The notes under the pieces are model-generated. The model was not told where the DNA came from and made no database searches. It was given only the letters and a program-made list of their open reading frames with translations. From an uncultured Flavobacteriaceae bacterium (lineage in GTDB: Bacteria > Bacteroidota > Bacteroidia > Flavobacteriales > Flavobacteriaceae): a DNA stretch of 64,000 bases. The first letter of the stretch is position 1; each line of letters starts with the position of its first letter. The translations under genes were made by a program, and so were the position numbers. This document shows positions 55,428 to 63,755 of the stretch, one piece after another. The stretch spans positions 186,001 through 250,000 of the forward strand of contig CANLWB010000002.1 of the NCBI GenBank assembly GCA_947494695.1, given 5' to 3'.

Positions 55428-55458
55428 TTGGTATAATAGCAGAACAATAATATATTTG
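55428..55458 (+). promoter_or_regulatory. Promoter of tRNA-Tyr (TTG-N20-TATATTTG)
   Basis: TTG at 55428-55430 and TATATTTG at 55451-55458, 11 bases before the tRNA 5' end. Same spacing as the promoter at 28130-28160. Confidence 0.7.
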
Positions 55459-55468
55459 CGCAGGTTTT

Positions 55469-55550
55469 GGGAAGATACTCAAGCGGCCAACGAGGACAGA
55501 CTGTAAATCTGTTGGTTTTACCTTCGCAGGTTCGAATCCTGCTCTTCCCA
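55469..55550 (+). tRNA. tRNA-Tyr (anticodon GTA)
   Basis: 82 bases. Acceptor GGGAAGA pairs with TCTTCCC; D arm CTCAAGCGG-type; anticodon stem CAGAC/... with loop carrying GTA in ACTGTAAATC; a long variable arm (class II, as in bacterial tRNA-Tyr); T arm GCAGG-TTCGAAT-CCTGC. Discriminator A; CCA is not encoded. Confidence 0.95.
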
Positions 55551-55564
55551 CAATAATTTGAAAA

Positions 55565-55591
55565 GTTTGCATGAAAATGCAAGCTTTTTTT
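55565..55591 (+). terminator. Terminator of tRNA-Tyr
   Basis: GTTTGCAT-GAAA-ATGCAAGC stem (GNRA-type loop) followed by seven T, 14 bases after the tRNA. Confidence 0.85.
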
Positions 55592-56090
55592 GTTTACAAA
55601 ATATTCAAAGATTTGTTTTGGGATACACTTCATATATTATTCAATATCTTTCTCAAGGTTCTCTTAAGTCCCTCAAGCCCCTTATATATGTTAGAGCCGA
55701 AAAATTAGATATTCTATTCAAACCCAGTTTTTAAGTTTGAAAAAACCGAAACACTGATTTGATACGATTCCAGAAGAAAATGTTTTATTTCATGTAAACT
55801 TTTTTATTCCAAATAGATAATTTTTTTAACAATTGAAAACTTTGCACGCCTGTGTACGTTATGAGCGTCAAATTGCGGACTAAGTCACTTACGTAAAATA
55901 GAAAATGCTCTAACCTTAAGAACCTTTATATTAGTAAGCATAACATGAGAACGTTATTTCCTCTGGATGCATTGAAAAACCTTGTCCATTTTAGTGCGTC
56001 TAATCCTTTAGTTAAGACCGTAAGTTAATCTTATATCTTTCCAAAACCTTTTGAACGTGCATACTACAATCAGGTTTTAGGAAGGTTTGC
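55592..56090. other. Non-coding stretch after tRNA-Tyr
   Basis: About 500 AT-rich bases with no gene, no clear promoter and no duplicated tRNA 3' end that would show an integration site. Confidence 0.4.
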
Positions 56091-57581
56091 TTAGTTTATC
56101 TGGTTTAAGATACTGGGATCTGTAATCTGATTGTCATTAGCAAGTAAAAATATCTTGCTTATAATTATAGAAAGCAATGTATCGCCTTCGAAAGGAAGAT
56201 ATATTTTATTCATGTCATGAGATTTTATGGCTTTAGGAACGATACACAGGTATTGGTCATTTGGCTGAATTAGTATGTTGCCACTACCAATATGTATTTT
56301 GTAGTTTTTTATTTTCCCCCGAACGTGAACATAATGACCATCGACCTTCACGGCTTCACTAATTTTTAATTTGGGTAGTAAATTGCTTAATACTGTTTTA
56401 CGCGTTCTTGCAAGTTCTGTAAGCTGGCCAAAAGCATCTTTTTCCCAATATGTTCTATGTGCATGATCATTCGCTATAGCCTGTTCCAACCATGCAGGGT
56501 CGCTACCCACACCACATACCGCTACGAATAAATCTAAATCTCGCATAATTTCGCTAAAAGCAACAGGCGGTACATCTGCTAATTTTATTGCTTTGCCTTT
56601 ATAGTCAAGAAACTGTACATGCCCACTAATCACGTAATTCCAAATGCCAGTATTATTATAGTCACTATTTATGGGTGGACGATGAAATTCAAAACAGGCC
56701 CGAATACCTAGTTGGTCTAGGTTATAATAGGCATAAGTTATAGAAGCGCTATCATCATAGTTGGTCAATAAGGAGTAAGTCCAATTGCGCTGTTTTGCCA
56801 GTCTATTTAATACATGTTGTTTTAGCAAGTGACCAGCCATCCGCGCACTTTTATTTATGGCATTGATTTCGGCATCAGTGATAAGGTACACCTCTCTAAA
56901 TGCTTGCTTAATGGGTTGTACGATTCGCTGTTCTTCTAATGTTTTGCGCCATGCCATCACGTCTTCTATGGTACCGTCTATGGGATGCCATAAGGAAACA
57001 GTAGTACTTTCGTTAGGAGAAAAGATGGTCCCGTTTACGTCCCGCCAGCTTCCATTATACATAGCGGTAATTGTTTTGTCTCCATTTTTAAATGTCCATA
57101 TAAGTTGTTTTGCAATTAGACTTAACAAACCATGATTTAAAAATTGTGTTTTTAAATATGAATAGCTCCATATTTCCTTTGTTCGTAAGCGTTGATTAAG
57201 CCGACTTTTTTGATATTTAAAAGTGTCTGAAACATCCTTTTTAATGGTTTTAATTTCAGTGAGTTCTTGAGACCATTCAGGGTTATTTTTCAATATAGCC
57301 GGGATGCTTTTTTGTTTGCTTCCATTGGGTTTTACCCACTCCATACTAAGTTTACCATTAGTATGTAACAGAATAATAACAGCATAGTCTCCAACTGTTT
57401 TTTGTATGCGATTATTAGCCAGGTTGAAATCTGGAATTAAAGCATCTTCCAATTGGGACTTTGTTATTCCTTTGTTATTCGCCACCTGGTGCAGGTGCAA
57501 ATCAATATTGTTTTTTGCAGCCCTATGGTCTATTTTATTTTGTAAGCGCGCTAGTAGGCGTAAAGCATCATTCTTCGGCAT
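56091..57581 (-). CDS. C-terminal half of a split DUF4132/DUF7737 protein
   Basis: Product of 496 aa from an ATG that overlaps the stop of the gene before it by 14 bases. DUF4132 (MolR-like) starts at KGITKSQLEDALIPDFNLAN and continues through VGDYAVIILLHTNGKLSMEW; DUF7737 occupies the last about 100 residues (YKIHIGSGNILIQPNDQYLC, PFEGDTLLSIIISKIFLLAN). The N-terminal residues NDALRLLARLQNKIDHRAAK continue, in another frame, the end of the upstream part, so one ancestral gene has been split by a frameshift near 57560-57585. Confidence 0.75.
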   Translation of the reverse strand: MPKNDALRLLARLQNKIDHRAAKNNIDLHLHQVANNKGITKSQLEDALIPDFNLANNRIQKTVGDYAVIILLHTNGKLSMEWVKPNGSKQKSIPAILKNNPEWSQELTEIKTIKKDVSDTFKYQKSRLNQRLRTKEIWSYSYLKTQFLNHGLLSLIAKQLIWTFKNGDKTITAMYNGSWRDVNGTIFSPNESTTVSLWHPIDGTIEDVMAWRKTLEEQRIVQPIKQAFREVYLITDAEINAINKSARMAGHLLKQHVLNRLAKQRNWTYSLLTNYDDSASITYAYYNLDQLGIRACFEFHRPPINSDYNNTGIWNYVISGHVQFLDYKGKAIKLADVPPVAFSEIMRDLDLFVAVCGVGSDPAWLEQAIANDHAHRTYWEKDAFGQLTELARTRKTVLSNLLPKLKISEAVKVDGHYVHVRGKIKNYKIHIGSGNILIQPNDQYLCIVPKAIKSHDMNKIYLPFEGDTLLSIIISKIFLLANDNQITDPSILNQIN

Positions 57582-58629
57582 GGTTTTTTATTACAAGTAT
57601 ACAAGCATTTCCTAGACGTACAGATGCCGGCCGTATCCCTGCTTTTTTAAAGCAACGTTCGGCCAATGCCGCTAAAGTGTTTAACATCTCGATGTTGTTA
57701 TATGCCATCATGGTCCATACTAAACCTTTCATGATCGAAGTGTTGTCATGAGTTGCGAAAAAACGGTCTTCCGGATCATAGTCGTCTGAGTCCTCATTTA
57801 CAATATCGTCAAACCCATCCATTGAATCCTTCATGTTGGCCATATGATTGAAGAATTGTTTCGTGAAATTATAATACATGTCCTCTCCAATGTTTTGAAT
57901 AATTACGGCCGATTCTTTTAAGTATTTTTTTGTGGGTTTGGGTGATTCAGAACTTTTTTCTGCCAGATGGAATAATTGATGCCAGTATTGCGTTTTTTCA
58001 ATACCTAAAGCATCTATTTTGTTATTAACGAAAGCGCCTAATTTGTCGTATGTTGATAGTTTATATTCGGGTGATACAAGATTCGATCCACCATACTCAA
58101 AAAGGATAGCGTCTATTTTTTCTCGGGATTTTGACAAGCTTCCGTTTTTAAACCAACCGTCTTTACCCGAGAGGTCGCTCCATAAAAGCATGCTTTCCAA
58201 AAATGATTTTAAGCTTTCTGATAAACCATCGTTTTTAACGAATTTAGTGATTTGATTTACGGCGTGCGTAATAGGCCACTCTCCCAAATGTCTAACTGAA
58301 TTTTGAGAGGTATTCAATAAGGTTAGCAGTTCTTTAAGGTCATTTTCGGTAAGCCCTAATGTTGATTTAAAAAGGCTAACCGTTAATAGGTCATAAATTA
58401 GTGATATTTCAGCTATGGGGTGCTTTTTTGGATTGTGTTTCAGATCAATAACCTGGATAAGGTATTTAAGAAAAGGTGTTTTATCGGTGGGCTTCCATTT
58501 TTTAATACTCCCATAAATAGCAGATTTACTGAGCTTGTTGTCTTGTCGGTAATTGACATAAACATGTCCCATTTCTAGATATAAAGTATTTAAGATGTCA
58601 TCGTATTGTTTGTTAGGTTCGAATATCAT
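57568..58629 (-). CDS. N-terminal half of a split DUF4132 protein
   Basis: Product of 353 aa, wholly helical, HEAT/ARM-like, ending LGNACILVIKNHAEE and a stop. In intact homologues this point is followed by an LxRLxxKI helix, which here begins in the other frame as LLARLQNKI (57568-57581 region). A single-base slip in CCGAAGAATGATGC would restore one chain of about 845 aa. It may be a true frameshift mutation, a programmed slip or a sequencing error. Neighbour upstream: the small Gly-Gly protein at 58714. Confidence 0.7.
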   Translation of the reverse strand: MIFEPNKQYDDILNTLYLEMGHVYVNYRQDNKLSKSAIYGSIKKWKPTDKTPFLKYLIQVIDLKHNPKKHPIAEISLIYDLLTVSLFKSTLGLTENDLKELLTLLNTSQNSVRHLGEWPITHAVNQITKFVKNDGLSESLKSFLESMLLWSDLSGKDGWFKNGSLSKSREKIDAILFEYGGSNLVSPEYKLSTYDKLGAFVNNKIDALGIEKTQYWHQLFHLAEKSSESPKPTKKYLKESAVIIQNIGEDMYYNFTKQFFNHMANMKDSMDGFDDIVNEDSDDYDPEDRFFATHDNTSIMKGLVWTMMAYNNIEMLNTLAALAERCFKKAGIRPASVRLGNACILVIKNHAEE

Positions 58630-58713
58630 AGCTGTATGTTAAATTGTTATTCTGAGGATAATTATGTTGTATTTGGTGTATTCTTTAAGCAGGATTAGTA
58701 CTGAAGCATTTAG

Positions 58714-59061
58714 CTATCCTCCCACAAGTGGAGTTAGTTTAATAAAATTGAGTTCCAGGTTCTCTTTTACCTCTATTTTTTCTTCTAAAGTGTCTATTTG
58801 GTTATTATTAATTATTAGGAAGAACCTGTTTTTTACAAAGGCGTCTATAGCTAAATAGAATTGTTTTTCGGCATCTATTGTATTCTTGTTATTCATTTTG
58901 TAACCATTTAGCGTGACTTCGGTATCTGTTGGCTGAATTAAGCCAGAAAAATATTTGGGCAAGCATGCATTATAGTTTTCAACTTCTTCAAAGACCCTAA
59001 GTTTAATAAGTTCCCGTACTGTTAAGACCTTTTTGCTCGTTTCAATACGGAAGGTGTTTTT
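58714..59061 (-). CDS. Ubiquitin/MoaD-like beta-grasp protein ending in Gly-Gly, start codon unclear
   Basis: The open frame holds 115 codons. NTFRIETSKKVLTVRELIKL gives a beta-hairpin and helix start as in ubiquitin; a charged middle insert (DTEVTLNGYKMNNKNTIDAE) follows; then FFLIINNNQIDTLEEKIEVK and LELNFIKLTPLVGG, the strand-and-tail pattern of MoaD/ThiS with C-terminal Gly-Gly. No ATG, GTG or TTG lies before the hairpin; the first usable start, TTG at 58962, would remove it. Either an unusual start is used or the initiator has been lost. It precedes the split DUF4132 gene on the same strand. Confidence 0.5.
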   Translation of the reverse strand, partial: KNTFRIETSKKVLTVRELIKLRVFEEVENYNACLPKYFSGLIQPTDTEVTLNGYKMNNKNTIDAEKQFYLAIDAFVKNRFFLIINNNQIDTLEEKIEVKENLELNFIKLTPLVGG

Positions 59062-59359
59062 TTAAAGTTTTCAAATCAAGAGTTTATATATTGTTTTGCA
59101 TTACTATTTAATTTCCATGCACTTAGCGCTTGGTAAAGATAAGTGTGTATGTTATTATGCATCACCCCATATTCAGTGAAACTTGTTTGATTATATGTAG
59201 GATGAATAGGTCAATAATAGTTTAGTGTATTTTCTATTACGGTAGTTGTTTCTATAGTAACCTGCTTCCTTCATAAAGTAGGATATAATAAAGAGAGGTT
59301 TCTTTTTCAGTTTTATAAAACAGTATGGATCTATAGCTTATTCGTTGTCTTCAATAGTT

Positions 59360-60421
59360 TTATTCCTTTATAAATTTAATAGTTCTGCCCGTTTCAAGTT
59401 TTAAGAAATACATCCCATGGGCTAGACTTCTAATGTCAATGTTTTCATTATTGGAAAGATCTCCTTTGCTTATTGGGCTGCCCTTTGTATTATAAATAAT
59501 ATAATTTTCAGATTGCAAAAGACCAGATATTTGAATGTAATCTGAAGAAGGCATTGGGTAACTTCTAATCGAGCGTTTCACCAATTCTTCGTTGGTATTT
59601 AGCGTTGGTTGAGAGAGGTCGAGTTTGGAAATTTTGCCCTTTTCTGCTATGTACAGATCATGCCCTTTAAGAGCAATGGCAGAGACTTCATTTAATCCGT
59701 TTAACACATCTGAGGCCGTAGGAGAAACTTGGGTAATGTCAATTTTGGAAATTTTACTTTTTTGTGCTATATACAAGTCATCTCCGTGAAGTACCATGTT
59801 AAAAGGAAAGTCCAACCCTGTTGTTATCACATCTACGGGTGTTGGTATAGGGGCTGTCAAGTCAATTTTAGAAATTTTATTGTCATTAAGATTAGCAATA
59901 TAGAGGTCGTTTCCATAAACCAGCATTCCAGCGGGGCCATTGAGATTGGATGTTACAAAATTAGATGGACTTGGTGTTACAGCCGTAATATCGACCTTCG
60001 AAATAATGTTGGCATTGGCGTTGGAAACATATAAGTTGTTGCCCGCAAGTGCCATTCCTAGTGGAAAGTCTAATCCGGTTACCAAATTTGATAATGAAGG
60101 CATAGCTATGGTTATATCGATGGTGGAAATTTTACGTCCAAGAACTTCAACGCTATACAGTTGGTCTCCATTTAGCAAGAGATCGGCTGGAGAACTTAAT
60201 CCAGTAACGACTTCAGTTAAGGTGGGGGTAACCGCTGTAATATCGATTTTGGAAATTTTGTTCTCATCACGTTGAGAAATATATAGGTCATCCCCATTAA
60301 AAGCCATCCCAAAAGAAGCATCTAATTCAGTTCCGATTCCCGTTATAACATCTGTGGTTTGTGCTGGCAGTTGGTTACATCCCAAAAGTAAAAGAGAGGC
60401 AATAAAATAAATTTGTTTCAT
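59360..60421 (-). CDS. T9SS-exported beta-propeller protein
   Basis: Product of 353 aa; signal peptide with MKQIYFIASLLLLGCNQLPAQ. Six to seven repeats of about 40 residues, each with xDLYIxxxxxxKISKIDIT and a GLxxPxGMxLxGN turn (YVSN, YIAN, YIAQ), giving an NHL/SMP-30-like propeller. The last 75 residues are a T9SS type A tail (RSYPMPSSDYIQISGLLQSE to LETGRTIKFIKE). Secreted; no catalytic motif seen; perhaps binds a surface ligand. Confidence 0.82.
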   Translation of the reverse strand: MKQIYFIASLLLLGCNQLPAQTTDVITGIGTELDASFGMAFNGDDLYISQRDENKISKIDITAVTPTLTEVVTGLSSPADLLLNGDQLYSVEVLGRKISTIDITIAMPSLSNLVTGLDFPLGMALAGNNLYVSNANANIISKVDITAVTPSPSNFVTSNLNGPAGMLVYGNDLYIANLNDNKISKIDLTAPIPTPVDVITTGLDFPFNMVLHGDDLYIAQKSKISKIDITQVSPTASDVLNGLNEVSAIALKGHDLYIAEKGKISKLDLSQPTLNTNEELVKRSIRSYPMPSSDYIQISGLLQSENYIIYNTKGSPISKGDLSNNENIDIRSLAHGMYFLKLETGRTIKFIKE

Positions 60422-60757
60422 AGGTTTACATTTAAGTTAAGTATAAATACGAGGTTTATAATATTTTAAGCTAGAGACATGTAAAGGTTGAAAACCAGAG
60501 AGGTCTTTAAGTATATTTGATTGAAGAGAAGTGTTGTATAAAATAGGTTTCATTGATCACAATTTGAGGGAACTAATATTAAAATTATATTTTTTTTCGA
60601 TATAAATTACCGAAAACCTTTTTAATATGTTGAATAGAGGGATTTAATGGTTTTTAGGTATTTTAAACCTGCGAATGCGTTTGTTTTTCTTACGATTTGT
60701 TTTAGAAGCGTATAAGAGCAGAGGTGATTTTTTAATTCTGCTTCGTTAAGTCCCTAC

Positions 60758-60910
60758 CTCACTCCAGAAAGTCTCCCGACTGGGCGAAACATTGGCCAGT
60801 CAAGAACACAAGATTTGAAAGAAATTTTGAAAAATTTAAGGCTAAAAGCTGGATTAGAAAAAATCGAAATGTAATGATAGCCATAAAGTCGAGAGACTTT
60901 ATGGAGTGGG
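60758..60910. repeat. 153-base inverted-repeat element
   Basis: Left arm CTCACTCCAGAAAGTCTCCC (start 60758) and the complement of the right arm ending 60910 match at 21 of 24 positions. An inner perfect hairpin CCATAAAGTC-GAGA-GACTTTATGG lies at 60881-60904 and a second, GACTGG/CCAGTC, at 60778-60801. A related sequence lies at about 63498-63742. The gap 60422-60757 has no gene. Confidence 0.55.
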
Positions 60911-60962
60911 TCTCTTCATCGTTTGTGAAGTCAATCGATCAAAGCCTTTAGACCGGTTGTTC

Positions 60963-61223
60963 TTACTTTTTTGTATAATCAAGACAGATGTCTTTTACGG
61001 TTTTATGAAAATATTCGGAGATGTGGTTTTTATTTTGAAAAGGAATGTTGTCTACCCATACTCTAAGAAATACATCTTGAACAATGTCTTTAGAGACCTC
61101 TAGATTATTGAGGTGCTGGTAGGCCAATAGACATAGCTGTGGGTACAAATCCTCAAAAACTTTCTTAAATTCCTTTAAGGATAGGTCGTTGTTGTTTTCC
61201 TGGAGTGAAAATATATTACTCAT
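60963..61223 (-). CDS. Truncated ECF sigma factor (region 2 only)
   Basis: Product of 86 aa. FKKVFEDLYPQLCLLAYQHL and DIVQDVFLRVWVDNIPFQN match sigma-70 region 2 of Bacteroidota ECF factors; ISEYFHKTVKDICLDYTKK is the end of that region. Region 4 is absent: the frame stops at TAA and nothing downstream in other frames resembles it. Start overlaps the upstream gene by 8 bases. It is probably a pseudogene by truncation, or a region-2-only regulator. Confidence 0.7.
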   Translation of the reverse strand: MSNIFSLQENNNDLSLKEFKKVFEDLYPQLCLLAYQHLNNLEVSKDIVQDVFLRVWVDNIPFQNKNHISEYFHKTVKDICLDYTKK

Positions 61224-61551
61224 AATTTAGATACAGGATGTTGTTTGTTGTAATACATAGTTTTATGTTTTTTATAATCATGTTAACGGAAATCGATTCG
61301 CGATTGTTAAAATGTATTTTGGGCAATAATTTAAAGAACATGTCGAACGCTTTATTATTTAAGGTTTCAATCCCTTTTTTATAAACTTGATCAGCATAAA
61401 TAATGCCAAACATCTGTAGTTCGGTCTTATAATGAGTTTTAACAGTTTTTGTTAACCCTAATTTGTCAATTAGCTCTATTAACAGAGCTAAGGTGGTGCA
61501 GTGGGGCAGTAATTCGTTTAGGGGCGGCCTTTGGTTTTTAGATTCTATCAT
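61216..61551 (-). CDS. Unknown 111-aa protein upstream of the truncated sigma factor
   Basis: Helical, soluble, with LPHCTTLALLIELIDKLGLT and AFDMFFKLLPKIHFNNRESI. No family recognised. It overlaps the sigma fragment by 8 bases, so translation may be coupled. Confidence 0.45.
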   Translation of the reverse strand: MIESKNQRPPLNELLPHCTTLALLIELIDKLGLTKTVKTHYKTELQMFGIIYADQVYKKGIETLNNKAFDMFFKLLPKIHFNNRESISVNMIIKNIKLCITTNNILYLNYE

Positions 61552-61899
61552 GGACTAAATTTTTTAAAACGACTATAAATTGAAGGTGCCTGAGCCATGA
61601 GGCACACTCATTAAGCCGTTATCATCTCGTGTATTAAATTACCAGTTTTTGATAGCGAGATTCTAAGCGAATGCTTCTAATTTTTTTGGAGAGTGGCAAA
61701 TATATGTATATTCGAAAACAAACTTAGTAAAAATCCTCAAACTGGCCTTATCGTGACAATTAAAATAAAAAATTTTCTTTCGTTTTATGGCGAAGAACAA
61801 AGATGAAAAAGGTCATAGAGAAGACGAGTCTGAAAAACGTTTTTTTACTGGATAAATTTGTTTAAGAATTGACTTCTTATTTTAATGCTTTAATGTTTA
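61552..61899. other. Short non-coding region before the GH117 gene's 3' end
   Basis: No gene. Contains a small hairpin GTGCCT-GAGCCATG-AGGCAC at 61586-61605 without a T run. Confidence 0.35.
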
Positions 61900-63264
61900 T
61901 CAATTCTTTACAACCTTTGTTCCATAAGTTCCTTGCTCTGTTTTAAATATTAAATAATATATTCCTGAAGCTAAAGCACTCATATTAATACCATCATTTA
62001 TTTGAGAAGCATCAACTTTTTTTAAAATCACTCCATTGATATTATATAACACAAGTGTTCCGTTGTCAAAACCATCTATATTAATAATACCACTAGCCGG
62101 ATTAGGATAAATGTTTACTCCGTATAATTTTTCAATATCTTCTAAACTAACAAGGGGGTCTTTAAGGTCAAAGCGTCTTATATACATCCATGACCCGTAT
62201 GTACCGCTCCAATTTAAAACATGGCTTAAGCCCCAAGAGACTCCAGATACTGGAGAATCATTAGATGTTTCAGATCTATATAAACCTGCGGCTTCAGGAT
62301 ATGTAGAATTCCCTGGGTTTTTTAAAGGAAAATTAACTTGACCCATAATTGTGAAATTCAAACCATCTGAAGCATATTGGGTTGTACCGTATTCAGGTCC
62401 ATCTTGGTGTAGCATAATACCCAATCCTTCTCCAGAGTGCCAAACGCAAACTTCATGTCCGGTATTTGTAATAGGGTTATATTCAGACTTAACATAAGGT
62501 CCTGTGACATTATCGGCAATAGCAACGCCCCATTTTACTTGTTTGTTACTTGTCCCCCAAATTTGGGTATCATAACTACAAGTAGGTGATTCATTACCTT
62601 CTCCTTTGTAATACATATAAAATTTATTGTTAAAGTAAACAATACAGGGGTCGTGTACAGCATATTTATCAAATGCCACTTGTCCGGATGATGGGGAGAG
62701 TATAGGATCCTCTAACTTAGTCCAAGGTCCGTCTGCCGAGCTTGAATAAGCCATGGCAACGGTATTATTGCGATTTAGGTTTGCTTCTATATCGGAAGCT
62801 TGATATACTAAATAAAACATATTATCGTGGTGAAAGACTTCAGTAGTAAAAGCCGATCTGTGGTCATATGAGCCGTCTGGTCCACGTGCAATTGCTATGC
62901 CTTGTTCAGTCCAATGATAGCCATCTGTTGATGTTGCAAAATACAAATCGTTTAAATCCCATGGAGATATCTTACCTGTACCGTTAGTTAAACTATAGGA
63001 ATACCAGACATAGTATTTGCCATTTACTTTTAATACTGAACTTGGATCACGTCTTGTGTAATAATCATTAGGTGCTAAATCACCTGTTAAATCTCTTACT
63101 TCGAACTCTAAATTCCATTCTGGATTATCTGTTGGAATATCAACATCACAATTACCGCTTGATTGATAGGCTTCTAACCTTAACGTTGCTGTGCTTTTTG
63201 TTTGTGAAAACATAACTGTTGTTGCTAATAACAGCGTAGCTATTGTAAATAATTTTAATTTCAT
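61900..63264 (-). CDS. GH117-family glycoside hydrolase with T9SS tail
   Basis: Product of 454 aa with signal peptide MKLKLFTIATLLLATTVMFSQ. Five-bladed propeller of GH117/GH43-like enzymes: RRDPSSVLKVNGKYYVWYS, FATSTDGYHWTEQGIAIARG, RSAFTTEVFHHDNMFYLVYQ, VHDPCIVYFNNKFYMYYKGE, KWGVAIADNVTGPYVKSEYN and NTGHEVCVWHSGEG follow the GH117 order closely. GH117 removes 3,6-anhydro-L-galactose from agar-type oligosaccharides. A T9SS tail (VNIYPNPASGIINIDGF to GTYGTKVVKN) occupies the last 75 residues, so secretion is expected, unlike many periplasmic GH117 enzymes. Alone here, without a SusC/SusD pair nearby. Confidence 0.82.
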   Translation of the reverse strand: MKLKLFTIATLLLATTVMFSQTKSTATLRLEAYQSSGNCDVDIPTDNPEWNLEFEVRDLTGDLAPNDYYTRRDPSSVLKVNGKYYVWYSYSLTNGTGKISPWDLNDLYFATSTDGYHWTEQGIAIARGPDGSYDHRSAFTTEVFHHDNMFYLVYQASDIEANLNRNNTVAMAYSSSADGPWTKLEDPILSPSSGQVAFDKYAVHDPCIVYFNNKFYMYYKGEGNESPTCSYDTQIWGTSNKQVKWGVAIADNVTGPYVKSEYNPITNTGHEVCVWHSGEGLGIMLHQDGPEYGTTQYASDGLNFTIMGQVNFPLKNPGNSTYPEAAGLYRSETSNDSPVSGVSWGLSHVLNWSGTYGSWMYIRRFDLKDPLVSLEDIEKLYGVNIYPNPASGIINIDGFDNGTLVLYNINGVILKKVDASQINDGINMSALASGIYYLIFKTEQGTYGTKVVKN

Positions 63265-63755
63265 TTTTAAAAAGAATTGAGATTCTTATAAAGATACACT
63301 AAAGTAATAGTAAAATAGTTACTAATAATCTTAAAATAGTATTGAGTTAAATGCCTGGCCCTGAAATATGGCCACGGTTAAAAATTGAATTTAGGCCGAT
63401 AATTGATATCCGTATTAGGTATTTTGTAGTTTAACGATACGGGTAATCTTACTTTGTTGTGTGTTGCTATAATATTGTATCTCCCCATGTGCTTCGCAAA
63501 GTCTCCCGGCTTTGAAGCTATTATTACGTTTCGATTTTTTCTAAAACATAGCTTTATTTTATTAATTCTGCTGAAGGCTAATGCCCAATAACAAGACCTT
63601 CATGTAAAGGTATCAATCTAATTTACTCGTGTTATAATGATAAAATGCGTGGTTTCCTTGCTTTCGTATTATGAAACCTACTTTCGAATATTATACACGC
63701 GATTAGTTGATATTCCGCGAAGTCGGGGGCTTTGTAGAGTGGTGCCGTATCTGGT
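63265..63755. other. Non-coding gap with a diverged inverted-repeat element
   Basis: No gene. AAAGTCTCCCGGC at 63498-63510 and AGTCGGGGGCTTTGTAGAGT at 63721-63740 resemble, in inverted orientation, the arms of the element at 60758-60910. Confidence 0.4.

Noticed and set aside
55289-55633. 114-codon minus-strand frame
   Set aside because: It is antisense to tRNA-Tyr and its terminator; the tRNA explains the sequence.
55469-56090. Possible integration site at tRNA-Tyr
   Set aside because: No integrase and no repeated tRNA 3' end were found in the following kilobases.
61900-63264. GH43 assignment
   Set aside because: The propeller fold is shared, but the order RRDPSSVLKVNGKYYVWY, VHDPC, KWGVAIADN, NTGHE fits GH117 better.
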